A DNA stretch of 64,000 bases from Hoylesella timonensis S9-PR14 (GCF_000762405.1 NZ_JRPQ01000072.1:36932-100931), one strand, 5' to 3'; shown: positions 37,582-47,222, counted from the stretch's first letter. Translations and numbers: made by a program. The notes: generated by a model not told the origin, from the letters alone.

Positions 37582-38466
37582 TTAATTCTCCTCAGCATTC
37601 TCGTGCTTCAGAACATCGTACAGGTAAAAAAGGTAACCTACAGGTTTAAGAAGGTAGCACCACCAAGGAAGCCGTGGCTTCTTGCCATGATAACAAACGA
37701 GGTATCTCCAAAAGCTAATGGCATCAAGCACATGCCGTTGCACACCAAAGCGTTCATCACACATCTGATGTGAATAATACAGCATGGTTCCTTGTGGCGA
37801 CTGACGATGTAGCTGTCGAAGATGATGTGATAATCCGTCCTCTAAATACTGGCAAATATAAATGTTGGCATTAAAATGTCTCAACAAATACGTTTTGGCT
37901 ATCTCATTAAACACCACATCCTCGGTAACGAACTTCTCGCCAATAAATTCTGGAAAAGGATACTTACGCAGTACATCCGTCTTGAAAGCTTCGGCAATAT
38001 CGCCACGCATTTTATGTTTCTGCCGAAACGTTACACTGTCATCATCCAATACATCGGTAGTGAATCGTTTACAAATCCGTTCGCCATGAGGGTATGTCCG
38101 CATACCTGCAACGCCAGCAAACCTGTTGTTGTCTTTTATTTGCTGATAATAGTCAACCAACACAGCAAGGCTGTCGGTGGGAAGGTAGTCATCACTATCA
38201 ATGATAAAGAACAACTCACCATGTGCCAGCTCTACTCCACGATTGATTGCTCTGTGCTTGCCACCATTCGCTTGATAATAATACCGTATCGTTATCTTCT
38301 GCTCCTGTGCCCACTGCTGTACCAATCTTTTTGTATCGTCTATACTGCCGTCGTCAATAACCAACCATTCAAAATCTGTGTAGGTCTGGTGTATTAAACT
38401 CTCATACAATCTTGGCAATGAATAAGCACGATTATATGTGGAAGTAAAAACTGTAACAAGGGGCAT
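37582..38466 (-). CDS. Glycosyltransferase family 2
   Basis: A 294-residue GT-A enzyme. It begins MPLVTVFTSTYNRAYSLPRL, continues with FEWLVIDDGSIDDTKRLVQQ, and has the metal-binding motif FFIIDSDDYLPTDSL near residue 95. The ED motif region EKFVTEDVVFNEIAKTY follows, then a basic C-terminal helix. The gene is flanked on both sides by copies of a 78-bp direct repeat and has no tight operon contacts, so it may be a mobile cassette. Sugar specificity is unknown. Confidence 0.9.
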   Translation of the reverse strand: MPLVTVFTSTYNRAYSLPRLYESLIHQTYTDFEWLVIDDGSIDDTKRLVQQWAQEQKITIRYYYQANGGKHRAINRGVELAHGELFFIIDSDDYLPTDSLAVLVDYYQQIKDNNRFAGVAGMRTYPHGERICKRFTTDVLDDDSVTFRQKHKMRGDIAEAFKTDVLRKYPFPEFIGEKFVTEDVVFNEIAKTYLLRHFNANIYICQYLEDGLSHHLRQLHRQSPQGTMLYYSHQMCDERFGVQRHVLDAISFWRYLVCYHGKKPRLPWWCYLLKPVGYLFYLYDVLKHENAEEN

Positions 38467-38508
38467 GTTGTAAAAAGCAAGTACTTAAAAGCACATCAAC
38501 TTATTTTT

Positions 38509-38586
38509 GCAACGGATAAACACAGATATACACGGATTTTTAATATTCTGTGGCAGTCCGTGAAACTCCGATGCTACACACACATT
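38509..38586. repeat. Direct repeat with CACGGA/TCCGTG palindromes, copy 2
   Basis: Second copy of the 37481-37558 element, upstream of the same GT2 gene. CACGGATTTTTAATATTCTGTG forms the equivalent hairpin with one mismatch. A third, more diverged copy follows in tandem at about 38603-38655 (CAGCGGACAAGCATGG...TATATCCGTATCAG). Confidence 0.75.
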
Positions 38587-38690
38587 ATTGTAAGAGATTG
38601 TTTTTTTCAGCGGACAAGCATGGATGTATGCGGTTTATTTTTATATCCGTATCAGAATTTACTACAACAAATTCACCTATTTATTATATA

Positions 38691-39656
38691 TTACGAAGTA
38701 AGTTTTAAGAATGCTTTTTCAACTTCTTCTAACCCATATTTTATAGGATAACTTTTATCTAAAGGTATCCAGCTTCCAATTTCCAAATCCGCCTTATGTG
38801 GCTCAATATGATTATAACCAGACCCATGAAAAAACGTGATTTCTCCAAAATACACTTTTCCATCTACATTATACAAATCAACTCTACAGTGTGGAAATGG
38901 CTTTGAAAGAATTTTTGCACATTCTATCATATAATCAAAATTCTTAGGCTTTTGAATTGAATCATCAAGAAAGTTATCACGTGTTTCTTTTATTTCAAGC
39001 AAATTAAATCGCATATCATACACATTTCTATAATAATGCTCTGAATGTCCTCCGTCTTTGTCACAAGCGCCAATATCCAAGAATAAAAGTCTTGGAACGC
39101 CTGCGAAACACATAAACTTATAATCCAAAAGAGAACTTCCGTCAAGAGGTCTTAAGACTTTTTCAATTACGATTTGAGGCTTTATATACTTATAATTATA
39201 TTCAAAACCATAATAATAAAAGTTATTACGAAGTAAAGGTCTAAATATTTTTTTTATTTTTTCTTTATCGAAATTATCTTTCGTACAAATTATATTCCCA
39301 CCTGAAAGATGATTGCACTTCAAAAAGAATTCATTCGGTAGCTTTTCTATGTCTATATCATCTACACTTGTAAAACTCGCATAACACTCATTTAAGATAT
39401 CGCGTAAGCCACATTTCTCAACATATTTTCTTACCAAATATTTATCCGTACAAATGGTCATAAGAGGATTGAAATAATGAAGTTTCAACCACCAAATTTT
39501 CTCGTCAAACGTTTGTGGGTTATCAATACTTAATTTCGTATGATACAGGACATAATATTTAATATGTGCATACATCCTTTTGGGTATAAGAAAGGCTCTC
39601 ATACGGAAATAACAACGCTTTAAGTTGTTATAAAATAATGTCTCTTTTATTTTCAT
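38691..39656 (-). CDS. TupA-like ATP-grasp protein
   Basis: A 321-residue ATP-grasp enzyme of the TupA/teichuronopeptide type (PF14305). Diagnostic stretches are NPQTFDEKIWWLKLHYFNPL and CTDKYLVRKYVEKCG near the N-terminus, FFLKCNHLSGGNIIC in the middle, and the metal/ATP-binding end HCRVDLYNVDGKVYFGEITF followed by FHGSGYNHIEPHK. Such proteins are proposed to add an amino acid or similar group to acidic polysaccharide through an amide bond. Galacturonate or glucuronate made by the nearby genes would be a suitable acceptor (inference). The gene is AT-rich and stands alone, with long spacers on both sides. Confidence 0.83.
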   Translation of the reverse strand: MKIKETLFYNNLKRCYFRMRAFLIPKRMYAHIKYYVLYHTKLSIDNPQTFDEKIWWLKLHYFNPLMTICTDKYLVRKYVEKCGLRDILNECYASFTSVDDIDIEKLPNEFFLKCNHLSGGNIICTKDNFDKEKIKKIFRPLLRNNFYYYGFEYNYKYIKPQIVIEKVLRPLDGSSLLDYKFMCFAGVPRLLFLDIGACDKDGGHSEHYYRNVYDMRFNLLEIKETRDNFLDDSIQKPKNFDYMIECAKILSKPFPHCRVDLYNVDGKVYFGEITFFHGSGYNHIEPHKADLEIGSWIPLDKSYPIKYGLEEVEKAFLKLTS

Positions 39657-40119
39657 TCTAAATCTAATTAAATGCTCTGTTATAATTATATCTTTTTTTA
39701 TTAGAAATGTGTATTATCAATAAAATTGTTGCGTGATTAAATAAAAAACCTATATATGCTTTAAGTAGTTAGGCTACGAGAAATGATTGGCGGAAAGATT
39801 CCACCATATTCTCCGATACCGCAGTATTATTTTATACGGCCTTAATTCCCTCACCGATAGAAACAAAGTCGCCTAAGATGTGAATTCGTATCATAAGATA
39901 TTATTAAAAACTCCATTCATTCCAATATAATTGTTTGAAAATAAATATATGGATAAATTCGACACAACCAATAACTTTTGATATAATGGCAATTTGTCAG
40001 CAACATTTCTGTACCAAAAAATATAACGAATATACCATCAAAGGCATTCGATGAATATACTGATATTTAGAGAGACTCAATGAACAGTTCGTCTACAAAG
40101 ATAGGATATAGGTCGTATC
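39657..40119. other. 463-bp AT-rich spacer without a recognisable gene
   Basis: No open frame of significance on either strand and no copy of the dispersed repeat. A slightly less A/T-rich core (about 39765-39895) could be the remnant of a lost gene, but no family was recognised. Confidence 0.5.
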
Positions 40120-41580
40120 TTAATTTTTAATACACTTTTTTTTAAGTATATCTCCAACAATACGCTGCAAATATGCCAGTTCTTTTGATTTTATTAATTT
40201 CGAAACAACATAATAGTAAATTAAGCCAACAGCAATACCAACAAATAATTGTAAAAATACTGATGTGATAGCAAGAATGGATATATATATAACTCCCCCC
40301 ATAGAAAAAGATAAGACTAAAAAGGGCACAAAGTCAGCCATCTGTTGTAAATAACCCAATTCTATCATTTTACCTGTGTAATATGTATTTATACACAAGC
40401 AAATTATCGAACTACATAACATACCAATACATATCGAAACAAGTCCAAACCGAAGGGTAAACAATAAAATTGAAACTCCTATTATTTTCTTTATAATTTC
40501 AAGTCGTAAAAACAAATCAGACCGACCTCTTACCTGCAATAGATTAAGATTAAGCGCATGTATCGGATAAAACATCATAGATATAGCTAATATCTGCAAA
40601 TATATAATACATGATTGCCACTTTTCGGTAAGTAGTGCTATAATCAAAGGATGAGCCAAGACTGCGATTCCTACCATCAGAGGGAAAACAACGTACGCAG
40701 ATAAACATAACATTCGTCTGTAAATTTGACGCAATTGTATTTTATCATCCTGTACCTTGCTTAGCACAGGGTAAGCAACCCCCCCCAATACAGTTGTAAT
40801 GGTTGTAGATGGTAAATTAGCAAAAGCTTGTCCTTTTGAGAAAAAGCCTAAATTGGCAGCAGAAAAATACTTACCTATAACCATAGGAAACATATTATTA
40901 TAAAAAGTATCTATAATAGTAGACAACATTAATTTATAACCAAACGAGAATAAGCTTTTGGCTGTTTGGTGTGAATAGCGCATCTTAGGAATCCAATGTA
41001 GATATCGCCAATAAAGAAAAAAACCGACTAAAATAACAATAAATTTTGGATATATCAAAGACCATACGCCAAACCCGGAAAATGCCATAACGAGAGAAAC
41101 TACTCCTGTAACAAGAGTTTCAATCATATTAATAATGCTTTTCGCCTTAAATTTAAGTTCTGCTTGTAATCTTGTTGACTGTATAGATAGCAAAGACCCC
41201 AGGAGAATATAAACAGCATTAAGATTGATAATTCTTACCAATAAAGGCTCATTATAGAAAGCTGCAATATAAGGTGATGTCAAAAATAAAATAACACACA
41301 TCAATGCAGATAGTACCATGTTAAGAACAAATACTGTAGAATAGTCTAACTCGGTAAGTTCTTTTTTTCTAATCAATGCTAATGAGAAACCAGAATCAAC
41401 CAATATTTGAGAGATCGTAACAAATACTGTAGCCATGGCAATCAACCCATAGTCTGACGGAGACAACAAGCGAGCAAGTATAATCCCAACAACAAAAGTA
41501 ACGATTTGCATGGAAAACTTTTCTAACATTCCCCACGCAATACCAGACAAGGCTTTTTCCTTCAAATCGATATTAGCCAT
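40120..41580 (-). CDS. Wzx-type polysaccharide flippase (MOP superfamily)
   Basis: A 486-residue membrane protein with 12-14 predicted segments. The N-terminus, EKALSGIAWGMLEKFSMQIV and LARLLSPSDYGLIAMATVFV, is typical of WzxC/RfbX-like lipopolysaccharide exporters (Polysacc_synt_3). It would flip the lipid-linked repeat unit to the periplasm for the EpsG-type polymerase. Two G-tracts lie in the coding strand: eight G at 40786-40779 (VLGGVAYPV) and six G at 40300-40295 (SMGGVIYI). Slippage in the first would remove about the last half of the protein. Confidence 0.9.
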   Translation of the reverse strand: MANIDLKEKALSGIAWGMLEKFSMQIVTFVVGIILARLLSPSDYGLIAMATVFVTISQILVDSGFSLALIRKKELTELDYSTVFVLNMVLSALMCVILFLTSPYIAAFYNEPLLVRIINLNAVYILLGSLLSIQSTRLQAELKFKAKSIINMIETLVTGVVSLVMAFSGFGVWSLIYPKFIVILVGFFLYWRYLHWIPKMRYSHQTAKSLFSFGYKLMLSTIIDTFYNNMFPMVIGKYFSAANLGFFSKGQAFANLPSTTITTVLGGVAYPVLSKVQDDKIQLRQIYRRMLCLSAYVVFPLMVGIAVLAHPLIIALLTEKWQSCIIYLQILAISMMFYPIHALNLNLLQVRGRSDLFLRLEIIKKIIGVSILLFTLRFGLVSICIGMLCSSIICLCINTYYTGKMIELGYLQQMADFVPFLVLSFSMGGVIYISILAITSVFLQLFVGIAVGLIYYYVVSKLIKSKELAYLQRIVGDILKKKCIKN

Positions 41581-41644
41581 ATTTTACTCAAGTTTCGAAT
41601 TTAGAAAACACCTATAAGTCAACTAATATAAATTTGGATGATAC

Positions 41645-41682
41645 TCTGCATGGAAGGATAATAAGCACTGAATTTTCTTTAC
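41645..41682 (+). repeat. Truncated left end of the dispersed repeat
   Basis: CTGCATGGAAGGATA-ATAAGCACTGAATTTTCTTTAC matches the sequence at the left end of copy A (from about 18212, CTGCATGGAAGG...GAATTTTCTTTAC) and then stops. The rest of the repeat is missing. It sits between the Wzx and GT61 genes. Confidence 0.6.
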
Positions 41683-41734
41683 CTTGGATGCAACCAAATC
41701 TAAAATCAGGAACTTTAGTTAGACGTATTTTATA

Positions 41735-42778
41735 TTAAATACAATGGAATATTTTTAACGCTTGCCCTAATCTCGTTCTCATTATAAGATAACGAAGACA
41801 ATATTTGTACCAGCTTATGCGAAGAAAGTACAAATCTACTACCTCTTTATGAAAGTACTTTCCTAAATCTCTTGTAATACATAAATAAAAAGGACCTTTC
41901 CATGCATCTTTTCTACCAATGCTATGATGGACAGATATATATACAGCATTAGCCTGGATGAGATTATGTATCATATTTTGATATGAATTTATATAATTCG
42001 CCTTTTTCAGTATAACAACCTTAGTTGCTTGAGAGCAAAATATTGCTTGATGAGATATGCTACCTTCTGTAGCAACAAACTCTTTACAATGGGAAACTAT
42101 CCATATTTGTTCAACAATAGAAAGTTTTTCGGGATAAATAACTTTATAACCATGCATTGCAAACAAGTTTTCAATAGCTTCCTCGCCAAAGTCTTTTTTA
42201 TCATGTAGCTCTTTTCGTGACAGGTATATCTTTTCATAGACGTCCCCCCCTCCTTGGTGTTCAACAGATTGCTTAATACGGAAAATTAGCGTTGCAAAAG
42301 GAGGGAAAAAAATTCTTTCCGAATTTCCAATTATCTTTATACTATCTTCAGGAATGTAAATACTTTGAAACCTTGTAACACTTACAATCTCTACTAAGCT
42401 ACTAATATTAACATCTGCAAGCTGTAATAACTCCTTTGCATAACTTTCCAATGGTTTGCCTTGAAAGGTGATATAAACTATCTTAATCCCTGATTTTAAC
42501 AACTCCATTGCCTCTTGGGATTTAAGCCACCAAACTTTCTTTAAGTTATCCGTAATTGCATGACCATAAACAGAAATAAGAGTACCAATAAAAATAACTG
42601 GCTCTGTTACCTGCACTACATTTCTTTTATCAAACTCATAAGCTCCATCCGTGAATTCTTCATGCAATGTGCTGTTTTTCACAAATTCCAAAGAAGAAGT
42701 CAGCACACCGCCTTCTCCTTTTCCTTTACGATAGGGTAATATGTATCCCGACTCTATTTTCTGAACCGCTAATGACAT
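41735..42778 (-). CDS. Glycosyltransferase family 61
   Basis: A 347-residue protein of the DUF563/GT61 type. The characteristic segment YGHAITDNLKKVWWLKSQ, equivalent to the H..F.D/E acceptor motif, lies near residue 72. The C-terminal part has FVATEGSISHQAIFCSQATKV, the conserved G-S-x-x-x-N/Q region of the family. A seven-G tract lies in the coding strand (42250-42244, encoding GGGDV). The gene stands between the flippase and the polymerase with about 154 bp on each side. Bacterial GT61 sugars vary; none can be named. Confidence 0.8.
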   Translation of the reverse strand: MSLAVQKIESGYILPYRKGKGEGGVLTSSLEFVKNSTLHEEFTDGAYEFDKRNVVQVTEPVIFIGTLISVYGHAITDNLKKVWWLKSQEAMELLKSGIKIVYITFQGKPLESYAKELLQLADVNISSLVEIVSVTRFQSIYIPEDSIKIIGNSERIFFPPFATLIFRIKQSVEHQGGGDVYEKIYLSRKELHDKKDFGEEAIENLFAMHGYKVIYPEKLSIVEQIWIVSHCKEFVATEGSISHQAIFCSQATKVVILKKANYINSYQNMIHNLIQANAVYISVHHSIGRKDAWKGPFYLCITRDLGKYFHKEVVDLYFLRISWYKYCLRYLIMRTRLGQALKIFHCI

Positions 42779-42932
42779 ATCTCACTATATATTAAAATTA
42801 CGATTTCCAAGAATATTTTCAAACAAAATATTAGCTTCTTTTATTAGGTGAAGTTAGACGAAATTAATGCTAAAACTACAAACCATATAAGTACACTTCT
42901 TTTTTTGCAGAACCAGCCTTAATACGCCAATT

Positions 42933-43988
42933 CTATAAATAGGGTTGCATTAATATTAGTTTTTGATAAAAGAAAATAATTAATATCAGACCAGTAGCAA
43001 AATAGTAAAACAACCGATTTTCTTTTCTAAAGCTCAGTGCCAGCATCGGTACTATCATCATTTCTACAGTTGCAAATATGGTAGATGTTCTTCCTGACAA
43101 TGCACTATAATTACAAAATATTATCAAAATACAGGTCGAATAAAAATAAGTATCTCTAATGACATAATAATAAGAACTAATCTGTGCCAGTTTTTTTTCT
43201 TGATAAGTAAAAATCAGTAAAACCAATAGCTGTAAGTAAATCAGCGGGTTATTCAAACCTTTAGCTGACTCAATATATTCGGTTGTAACATAAGTGTCAT
43301 AATGCAAATCTGTACTCCAATCTTCAACATAATTAGATACCAAAGGTGCAAAACTATAAGCCAAAACAAAGGATATGGCAATGCCATATAAAATATGTCG
43401 CCGCTTAGGGCGATAATAAGCAAATATATAAAGAGGTAAAGCTAACAAACTGGCATGATGAAACAAATAAGCTACTCCTATAATTGCAAGAAATCGCCAA
43501 ATATCTTTATTCTTGATATATTGCAAAGCAAGCATGATTACGGCTATGGCTAATGCAGAGCGAATTTGTATAAAATTTCTATTAAAGATAAAACGAGCTA
43601 TATAATCACAAATACCTAATAAAGGAAAAATGCAATATTTGCTTGTAAATTTATAGATGACGAAAAAAGTCAGCAATGATATAAACAACAAATAGGCAGT
43701 GGCATTATCTGTAAATGTTTTTACGATGCTTCCTAAATGAAAAAAGCCACGTTCTACATATCCCCAAAATTCATCATGCAATGATGCATTAAATACGTCT
43801 TTATTAGCTATTTCAAATACACTGGTATAAACTGTCGTATCTGGCCAACCATAGTTTCTGAACCCTACAATAAATGCCAAGACAACGCATGTAACAATTA
43901 ATGCCTTTTGCTGATAGTCACGAGACTGACTTGTTGAGTAGACAGCAAAGATATAAAACAACACATAAAAAAATAAGAGAAAAATCAT
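42933..43988 (-). CDS. EpsG-family polysaccharide polymerase (Wzy-like)
   Basis: A 351-residue membrane protein with about ten segments. The family signature lies early: IVGFRNYGWPDTTVYTSVFE, followed by FFHLGSIVKTFTDNATAYLLF and RFIFNRNFIQIRSALAIAVI. EpsG-like proteins polymerise repeat units on the periplasmic side, in the Wzy role. It is 8 bp after a GT4 gene and is the last gene of a tight set that begins with the 2,3-dehydratase at 52233. With the Wzx gene nearby it indicates a Wzx/Wzy-dependent glycan. Confidence 0.86.
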   Translation of the reverse strand: MIFLLFFYVLFYIFAVYSTSQSRDYQQKALIVTCVVLAFIVGFRNYGWPDTTVYTSVFEIANKDVFNASLHDEFWGYVERGFFHLGSIVKTFTDNATAYLLFISLLTFFVIYKFTSKYCIFPLLGICDYIARFIFNRNFIQIRSALAIAVIMLALQYIKNKDIWRFLAIIGVAYLFHHASLLALPLYIFAYYRPKRRHILYGIAISFVLAYSFAPLVSNYVEDWSTDLHYDTYVTTEYIESAKGLNNPLIYLQLLVLLIFTYQEKKLAQISSYYYVIRDTYFYSTCILIIFCNYSALSGRTSTIFATVEMMIVPMLALSFRKENRLFYYFATGLILIIFFYQKLILMQPYL

Positions 43989-43996
43989 AACATATT

Positions 43997-45076
43997 CTAT
44001 CTTACTACATTGTCAAATATCTTTTCCCACAAGGCCACCACATTTTCCAAAGAATACATCCTGGAACGTAACAAAGCCTTTGCTTGCACCGCACTACGAT
44101 AAGAACTATGTGTAATCATATAGTCTATCGCTGTAGAAAGTGCAGCCACATCGTTGGGTTCACAAACAAGGCCATAACTATCATCAGGCAATATTTCTCG
44201 AGTTCTGCCAAGATTAGCCGTCGCCACAGGCGCACATCCCTGCGACATCGCCTCAAGTAATACCATTGGTAAACCCTCGCTACGACTACTAAGCACAAAG
44301 ATAGCACTCTCTTTATACAAATTCAACATGTCCGATCGAAAGCCCAACAAATGAACGGACTCCTCTACATGATTTTGAGAAATTAACGCTTTTAGATAAT
44401 TAAAACTTTGCTCATTGCCTGTACCTGCAATGCATAATTGCCATTGTGGATGCTGATGAGCGATTTGTCCCCACGATTTAATCAATACATCAAAACCCTT
44501 GAAATACCAATCATCTATCCGACCTGCTGCAAATATCTGATTTTGCTTCATCGGAATTTTTAATTGCGAGGAGTAACTGAGAGGATTTGGCATGACAGAT
44601 ATACTGCTATGGTATTTGGACAATATCATATAATCAGCTTTAGTAAGAATGGTGGTATGGGTGTAAAAATACGGCATGAGCCTGTCAAGTACTCTCGTCG
44701 ACCATGAAATATGGCAAGCCCTACTTCTTAAAGCGTGGTGTATTGTCAATATAACAGGTATATTCAATCCAACAACAGCCAAACGACCAACAGCAGAACA
44801 CACATGCATAAAACCGATGATGACATCTGGAGAAAAGCGCTTAGCATAACAACGAACATTCTTAATAACTCGCAACCACTTCTGAGGCTTGTTTTTATAT
44901 TCACTTATAAGAGGTAGTATATGTACACGGTTATCCAAGTGAAAAGCCATTGGAAGAGATGTATCTGTGATAACATACACTTCGTGCCCATTTGCCACGA
45001 AGCCGTTACCTAAATTGGCTGCCACGCGTTCAGCACCTCCCTTACATAAATTATGCGTTATTATAAATATTTTCAT
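43997..45076 (-). CDS. Glycosyltransferase family 4
   Basis: A 359-residue GT-B enzyme. It starts MKIFIITHNLCKGGAERVAA, with the acceptor-side DVIIGFMHVCSAVGRL. The donor domain includes IFAAGRIDDWYFKGFDVLIK, LCIAGTGNEQSFNYL, and SSRSEGLPMVLLEAMSQGCA with the conserved Glu pair. It overlaps the next GT4 gene by 4 bp. It is one of two adjacent but clearly distinct GT4 enzymes, so it likely makes a separate linkage in the repeat unit. Confidence 0.9.
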   Translation of the reverse strand: MKIFIITHNLCKGGAERVAANLGNGFVANGHEVYVITDTSLPMAFHLDNRVHILPLISEYKNKPQKWLRVIKNVRCYAKRFSPDVIIGFMHVCSAVGRLAVVGLNIPVILTIHHALRSRACHISWSTRVLDRLMPYFYTHTTILTKADYMILSKYHSSISVMPNPLSYSSQLKIPMKQNQIFAAGRIDDWYFKGFDVLIKSWGQIAHQHPQWQLCIAGTGNEQSFNYLKALISQNHVEESVHLLGFRSDMLNLYKESAIFVLSSRSEGLPMVLLEAMSQGCAPVATANLGRTREILPDDSYGLVCEPNDVAALSTAIDYMITHSSYRSAVQAKALLRSRMYSLENVVALWEKIFDNVVR

Positions 45077-46236
45077 CGTTCATTAATCAATTTATCCCAC
45101 TGAGAAATGATAGTATCCAACTGATACCTTTTACTGGAGTCTATAGCTTTTTGAGCCATATGTATCCGCAAGGTCTCATTAGTCATTAATATAGCTACCT
45201 GATTTGCAAATCCTTGCAAATCATTGTTTTTTACTATAATACCATTTTCGCCATTGGTTATAATATCTGTTAGTGCTGCAAAACTATGAAAGGCAACAGG
45301 TACACATCCCATTTGCTGAGCTTCTGTAAGCGTTAGTCCCCATCCCTCAAATGCAGATGTCATCATAAAAACAGCACTTTCTTGATAATAAGATAAAGGA
45401 TTCTGCCTCCCACAAAGTTCTATCCTACACAGATGCTGCTTGGTGATCTGTTTTCTATACTTCTCCAAATAAGGTCCTGTTCCAACAATTTTCAGCGACC
45501 AATCATTTAAGCATTCAACTTTTTCTATCATAGCCCATATTTTGATGGCAAGAGATAAGCGTTTCAGTCGCTCATCCAAACGAGACACGATAAGAACTTG
45601 TTTCTTCTTTCTTGATATATAATTAAAAGGCAAAAAATCGTTAAACGATAATGCATTAGGGATAATGACAAACTTTTCGCTTTCATTACCTAAATGTGCA
45701 TATCTCTGATATTCTGATATGAAATTGGCTGACAACAATACCACCCTATCAGAATAACGATATACCGTGCGATACAATTCTTTATTTCGCAATGGATAAC
45801 CAACTTTATAAATGGGATACAGCATCGTACGAATAAAGTTTTTAACTCCTCCTTCCTGCCATAAGTCCCTTAAAAAAGAAGAGAATTGGAGTTTATACTC
45901 CTCATAACCAGGATTGAAATGCAGTACAGAAATCACCTTATAGTGTAAATGGTACTTTGCTCTTATATTTATTAGCAATCTCACATCGCGTGTCATTTTC
46001 TGTACAATAATAACACCAAAACGATATTTCAAGAGAAATACCTCTAAAGAATCTTTTGTTACATTTATTTTATCTTCAAAAACGGCATGGGGCAATTCAG
46101 AATCTATCTCTTCTTTGTAGGCCAGAAAACATTTATACCCCATGGCTATAAGCCCTTCTGAGATACGAGCCGTTATGCGCTCTGTTCCTCCTTTAAGTTC
46201 AGAGACATCTGATGTATTACAAAAAAGAACATTCAT
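45073..46236 (-). CDS. Glycosyltransferase family 4
   Basis: A 387-residue GT-B enzyme. The N-terminus MNVLFCNTSDVSELKGGTER carries the glycine loop. The donor domain contains VLIVSRLDERLKRLSLAIKI, LKIVGTGPYLEKYRKQI, and MTSAFEGWGLTLTEAQQMGC. It overlaps both the GT8 gene upstream and the GT4 gene downstream by 4 bp (ATGA), a strong sign of translational coupling. Specificity is unknown. Confidence 0.89.
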   Translation of the reverse strand: MNVLFCNTSDVSELKGGTERITARISEGLIAMGYKCFLAYKEEIDSELPHAVFEDKINVTKDSLEVFLLKYRFGVIIVQKMTRDVRLLINIRAKYHLHYKVISVLHFNPGYEEYKLQFSSFLRDLWQEGGVKNFIRTMLYPIYKVGYPLRNKELYRTVYRYSDRVVLLSANFISEYQRYAHLGNESEKFVIIPNALSFNDFLPFNYISRKKKQVLIVSRLDERLKRLSLAIKIWAMIEKVECLNDWSLKIVGTGPYLEKYRKQITKQHLCRIELCGRQNPLSYYQESAVFMMTSAFEGWGLTLTEAQQMGCVPVAFHSFAALTDIITNGENGIIVKNNDLQGFANQVAILMTNETLRIHMAQKAIDSSKRYQLDTIISQWDKLINER

Positions 46237-47207
46237 GATAATCTGCCAATTTCTTCCAATGAATAATATTTATCGTGATTCCTAACTACTGGAGACACCA
46301 AATACAATCTACGCAACACTTTTCCTATAAAATGCCTGAACTTACCACTGCCACACTCTGACAAAGGAGTATACCTAAAGACTGTTTGTTTGTAATACTT
46401 TATAAATTCATATCCATATGGATTGGCATCTTCAACATGCCAAGGCTTTATGGTATCTGTATAATGCACGACCACTGGAGCTTTTATAGCTTGCCCTATT
46501 GTATTAGCATATTGGCTCTTCCATTTACCTAATTCCGAGAATTCTGGCTTCATCAAAAACCCATTTTGGCAATTAAATTTGGCAGGTAATTCTACTTTAC
46601 TATCGTGAAGCGTAATGTTCAGAACATCCTGGTCATGCAACACTATTCGTTGTGGCTCATTCATTATCAAACTCAAAAAAAGATCTTTTAAATGATGCTC
46701 ACGCCAATAGGCTAAATTAACCAACAACATGCCTGCATTAAAATATCCATAAGATTCTGAATATCCAAGACGACTAAAATCCTTAGAATTCAATGCCATG
46801 TCGGTAACTACCCCTACTGCTTTTCCTTGTATATTAGCATTCCACAACTCTTCTAAAGAACCTCGAACAATCATATCGCCATCAAGATATATAACACGTT
46901 GAATATCTTCTGGAAGAATATCTGATATGAAAAGACGATAGTATGTAGCCTTGGTTATATAGGTCTTTACTTTACCTAATGCAGGAAAATTAGTAAAGAA
47001 TTTTCCATCTATCGAATGAAAAGACACAATATGTCTCTTATTTGTCAAGACACCATGAAGTTGTTGTTGCTGAAATGCTGTTACTCCATCATCTATCAAA
47101 ATATGAAATACAATATCCGTATCTGCATTATTAACACTCACCGACTTCATCATAACAGCAGAAGGCATGATATAGTTGCTATCTGTACTTAAAAGGATAT
47201 GCATCAT
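46233..47207 (-). CDS. Glycosyltransferase family 8
   Basis: A 324-residue retaining GT-A enzyme of the LgtC/GspA type. It opens with MMHILLSTDSNYIMPSAVMM, carries the metal-binding D109-x-D111 in VIYLDGDMIVRGSLEELW, and has YFNAGMLLVNLAYWRE and LHDQDVLNITLHD, the usual second-half motifs. VVHYTDTIKPW near the C-terminus holds the final metal-ligand His. GT8 enzymes usually transfer galactose or glucose. It overlaps the GT4 gene downstream by 4 bp. Confidence 0.92.
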   Translation of the reverse strand: MMHILLSTDSNYIMPSAVMMKSVSVNNADTDIVFHILIDDGVTAFQQQQLHGVLTNKRHIVSFHSIDGKFFTNFPALGKVKTYITKATYYRLFISDILPEDIQRVIYLDGDMIVRGSLEELWNANIQGKAVGVVTDMALNSKDFSRLGYSESYGYFNAGMLLVNLAYWREHHLKDLFLSLIMNEPQRIVLHDQDVLNITLHDSKVELPAKFNCQNGFLMKPEFSELGKWKSQYANTIGQAIKAPVVVHYTDTIKPWHVEDANPYGYEFIKYYKQTVFRYTPLSECGSGKFRHFIGKVLRRLYLVSPVVRNHDKYYSLEEIGRLS

Positions 47208-47222
47208 ATTGAATTCAAAAAT

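Noticed and set aside
39657..40119. Possible transposase relic in the A/T-rich spacer
   Set aside because: No frame gives a recognisable transposase motif and no terminal inverted repeats were found.
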